The translations under genes were made by a program, and so were the position numbers. The notes under the pieces are model-generated. The model was not told the DNA's origin and ran no database searches. It was given only the letters and a program-made list of their open reading frames with translations. Positions 24,589 to 25,073 of a stretch of DNA of 25,073 nt are shown piece by piece. This DNA is from a virus: IMG/VR virus record IMGVR_UViG_3300037882_004954, positions 1-25,073 of that record; one strand, 5' to 3'. Within the stretch, counting starts at the first letter, position 1. The number at the start of each line of letters is the position of its first letter.

Positions 24589-24650
24589 GCATTTTTTGCA
24601 AAATAATTAAAAATATTTTTTAGCAAGTTGGCACGGTTTTTGATTTGCAA

Positions 24651-24673
24651 GTCGCCAAGGAAATCTTGACGAC
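24651..24673. repeat. Inverted repeat downstream of the 66-residue ORF
   Basis: On the minus strand GTCGTCAAG and CTTGGCGAC form a 9-bp stem (one G-U pair) with a 5-base loop, beginning immediately after the TGA of the 66-residue ORF. There is no T run on either strand, so it is at most a weak terminator, an mRNA-end structure or a protein-binding site. Confidence 0.55.
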
Positions 24674-24874
24674 TCACACCAAAATCGGCTGCGGATTGCC
24701 CGCCGGATCATCGATCAAATAATAAAATTTGCCGCCTGCCGCGAGCGACGGGCGGCAATTGTGCGAGCCGAGCAAGCCATCGACCGCGCGCATTAAATCG
24801 CGCGCGGTGTAGCTGCCCTGCTCGGCAAGGAGTTTTTGCGCGGCGGCGACTGGGCAAATTGTTGAAGCGCCCAT
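24674..24874 (-). CDS. Small hypothetical protein
   Basis: A 66-residue candidate whose ATG follows the TAG of the upstream repeat-protein gene with no gap and in the same frame. It reads CPVAAAQKLLAEQGSYTARDL, then MRAVDGLLGSH and KFYYLIDDPAGNPQ, which has the amphipathic character of a real small protein. No ribosome-binding site is visible, and the start lies in a hairpin, so expression would depend on translational coupling. It could also be a former C-terminal part of the upstream protein. Function unknown. Confidence 0.5.
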   Translation of the reverse strand: MGASTICPVAAAQKLLAEQGSYTARDLMRAVDGLLGSHNCRPSLAAGGKFYYLIDDPAGNPQPILV

Positions 24875-24911
24875 CTAGTGGGCGTTTTCAGGCAAAAATG
24901 GTTGAAAACGC
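24864..24911. repeat. Two overlapping, mutually exclusive hairpins
   Basis: Hairpin 1: CGCCCA (24868-24873) with TGGGCG (24879-24884), loop TCTAG, extendable by A-T and G-U pairs on the + strand where TTTT follows. Hairpin 2: GCGTTTTCA (24882-24890) with TGAAAACGC (24903-24911), a perfect 9-bp stem with a 12-base loop. They share 24882-24884, so they cannot form together. They cover the TAG/ATG junction of the two minus-strand ORFs. Confidence 0.55.
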
Positions 24912-25073
24912 TCACGGATAAAAGACTTTATAAAATCGCGCCAACCCTCCAGCAGCCACGCCGGTTGCACCAGTGGCAGGCATGTGCCGTCGGGCGCTCT
25001 GCCTGATTTGCAGATGGGGTCTGGCGGCAGCGCCAGCGGGCGGCACACGCCGTCAGGCGCGCGGCCAGCCTTG
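24875..25073 (-). CDS. Partial Cys-containing 21-residue repeat protein
   Basis: Open reading frame entering from beyond the window and ending at TAG (24877-24875); the 5' end is missing. The visible part contains two tandem 21-residue units (KAGRAPDGVCRPLALPPDPIC and then KSGRAPDGTCLPL), each with a PDGxC and, in the linker, a PPDPIC. QPAWLLEGWRDFIKSFIRER and a short FQPFLPENAH tail complete the chain. The paired Cys and Gly/Pro content suggest small knuckles or disulfide loops. The same segment is duplicated at the HTH gene 2.2 kb away. No family was recognised; because the frame has few independent supports, it is a moderate-confidence call. Confidence 0.6.
   Translation of the reverse strand, partial: KAGRAPDGVCRPLALPPDPICKSGRAPDGTCLPLVQPAWLLEGWRDFIKSFIRERFQPFLPENAH
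24915..25040 (-). repeat. 126-bp direct repeat, copy B
   Basis: Partner of 22648-22773, same orientation and same coding frame on the minus strand. It lies within the partial Cys-repeat ORF near the window end, so the two copies bracket the promoter, the 302- and 103-residue genes, the Aca2-like gene and the 66-residue ORF. Confidence 0.95.
24986..25073 (-). repeat. 63-bp tandem repeat truncated by the contig end
   Basis: The GCCGTC-containing unit at 24986 recurs at 25049, a 63-base (21-codon) period, and the second unit is cut off by the end of the window. The partial ORF therefore contains an in-frame tandem repeat of unknown copy number. Confidence 0.8.

Noticed and set aside
24674-24877. 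Possible TAG recoding, since the frame continues in phase after the stop
   Set aside because: The capsid gene itself ends in TAG at 5444-5446 with a terminator right after it, so TAG acts as a normal stop in this phage.
24915-25073. CRISPR-like or tandem array at the window end
   Set aside because: Unit length is 63 bases, copies are imperfect with no separate spacers, and the period keeps a reading frame, so it is a coding repeat.

Overview
The window is one end of a tailed double-stranded DNA bacteriophage (or prophage) genome with a long flexible tail, siphovirus-like. The first 15 bases are an exact match to the 3' end of the Illumina TruSeq read-1 adapter, and the sequence stops inside a tandem repeat, so this looks like a whole short-read contig rather than a cut from a finished genome. 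The host should be Gram-negative: the lysis region encodes a transglycosylase plus an Rz/Rz1-type spanin pair with an outer-membrane lipoprotein. The gene families (P27 small terminase, HK97-fold head, phiE125 gp8-like connector) are common in proteobacterial phages. No integrase, replication gene or tRNA is visible, so lifestyle cannot be decided.

Bases 59-9120 (+) hold packaging, head and tail-tube genes in canonical order: small and large terminase, portal, prohead protease, HK97-fold capsid, a small hypothetical, head-tail connector, head closure, gp10-like, tail terminator-like, major tail protein, and a tail assembly chaperone pair joined by a probable -1 frameshift. Strong intrinsic terminators follow exactly the two most abundant structural genes, capsid and tail tube. 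Most other junctions are 4-base ATGA/GTGA overlaps, indicating translational coupling.

Bases 9124-19344 (+) encode a 1385-residue tape measure, a 1573-residue modular tail-tip protein with lectin-like and jelly-roll-like insertions, and two further tail proteins. Bases 19341-21571 (+) form a lysis module: a short lipoprotein ending in a metzincin-type zinc motif, a coiled-coil/one-TM holin-like protein, a transglycosylase carrying three N-terminal membrane segments, and nested Rz/Rz1 spanins. Next comes a Dam-type adenine methyltransferase interrupted at an 11-G tract, a candidate phase-variable gene.

Bases 22437-25073 (-) are an accessory, more A/T-rich cassette. A strong sigma70-like promoter with a perfect dyad in its spacer drives a 302-residue unknown protein, a 103-residue acidic unknown protein and an Aca2/YdiL-like autoregulator. 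A second HTH gene follows. The three-gene core lies between two 126-bp direct repeats that also encode part of a Cys-containing 21-residue repeat protein. The layout (unknown genes, then an Aca2-like regulator, under a self-repressible promoter) resembles anti-CRISPR operons, making this the best candidate for an undescribed system, but no known anti-CRISPR was recognised.
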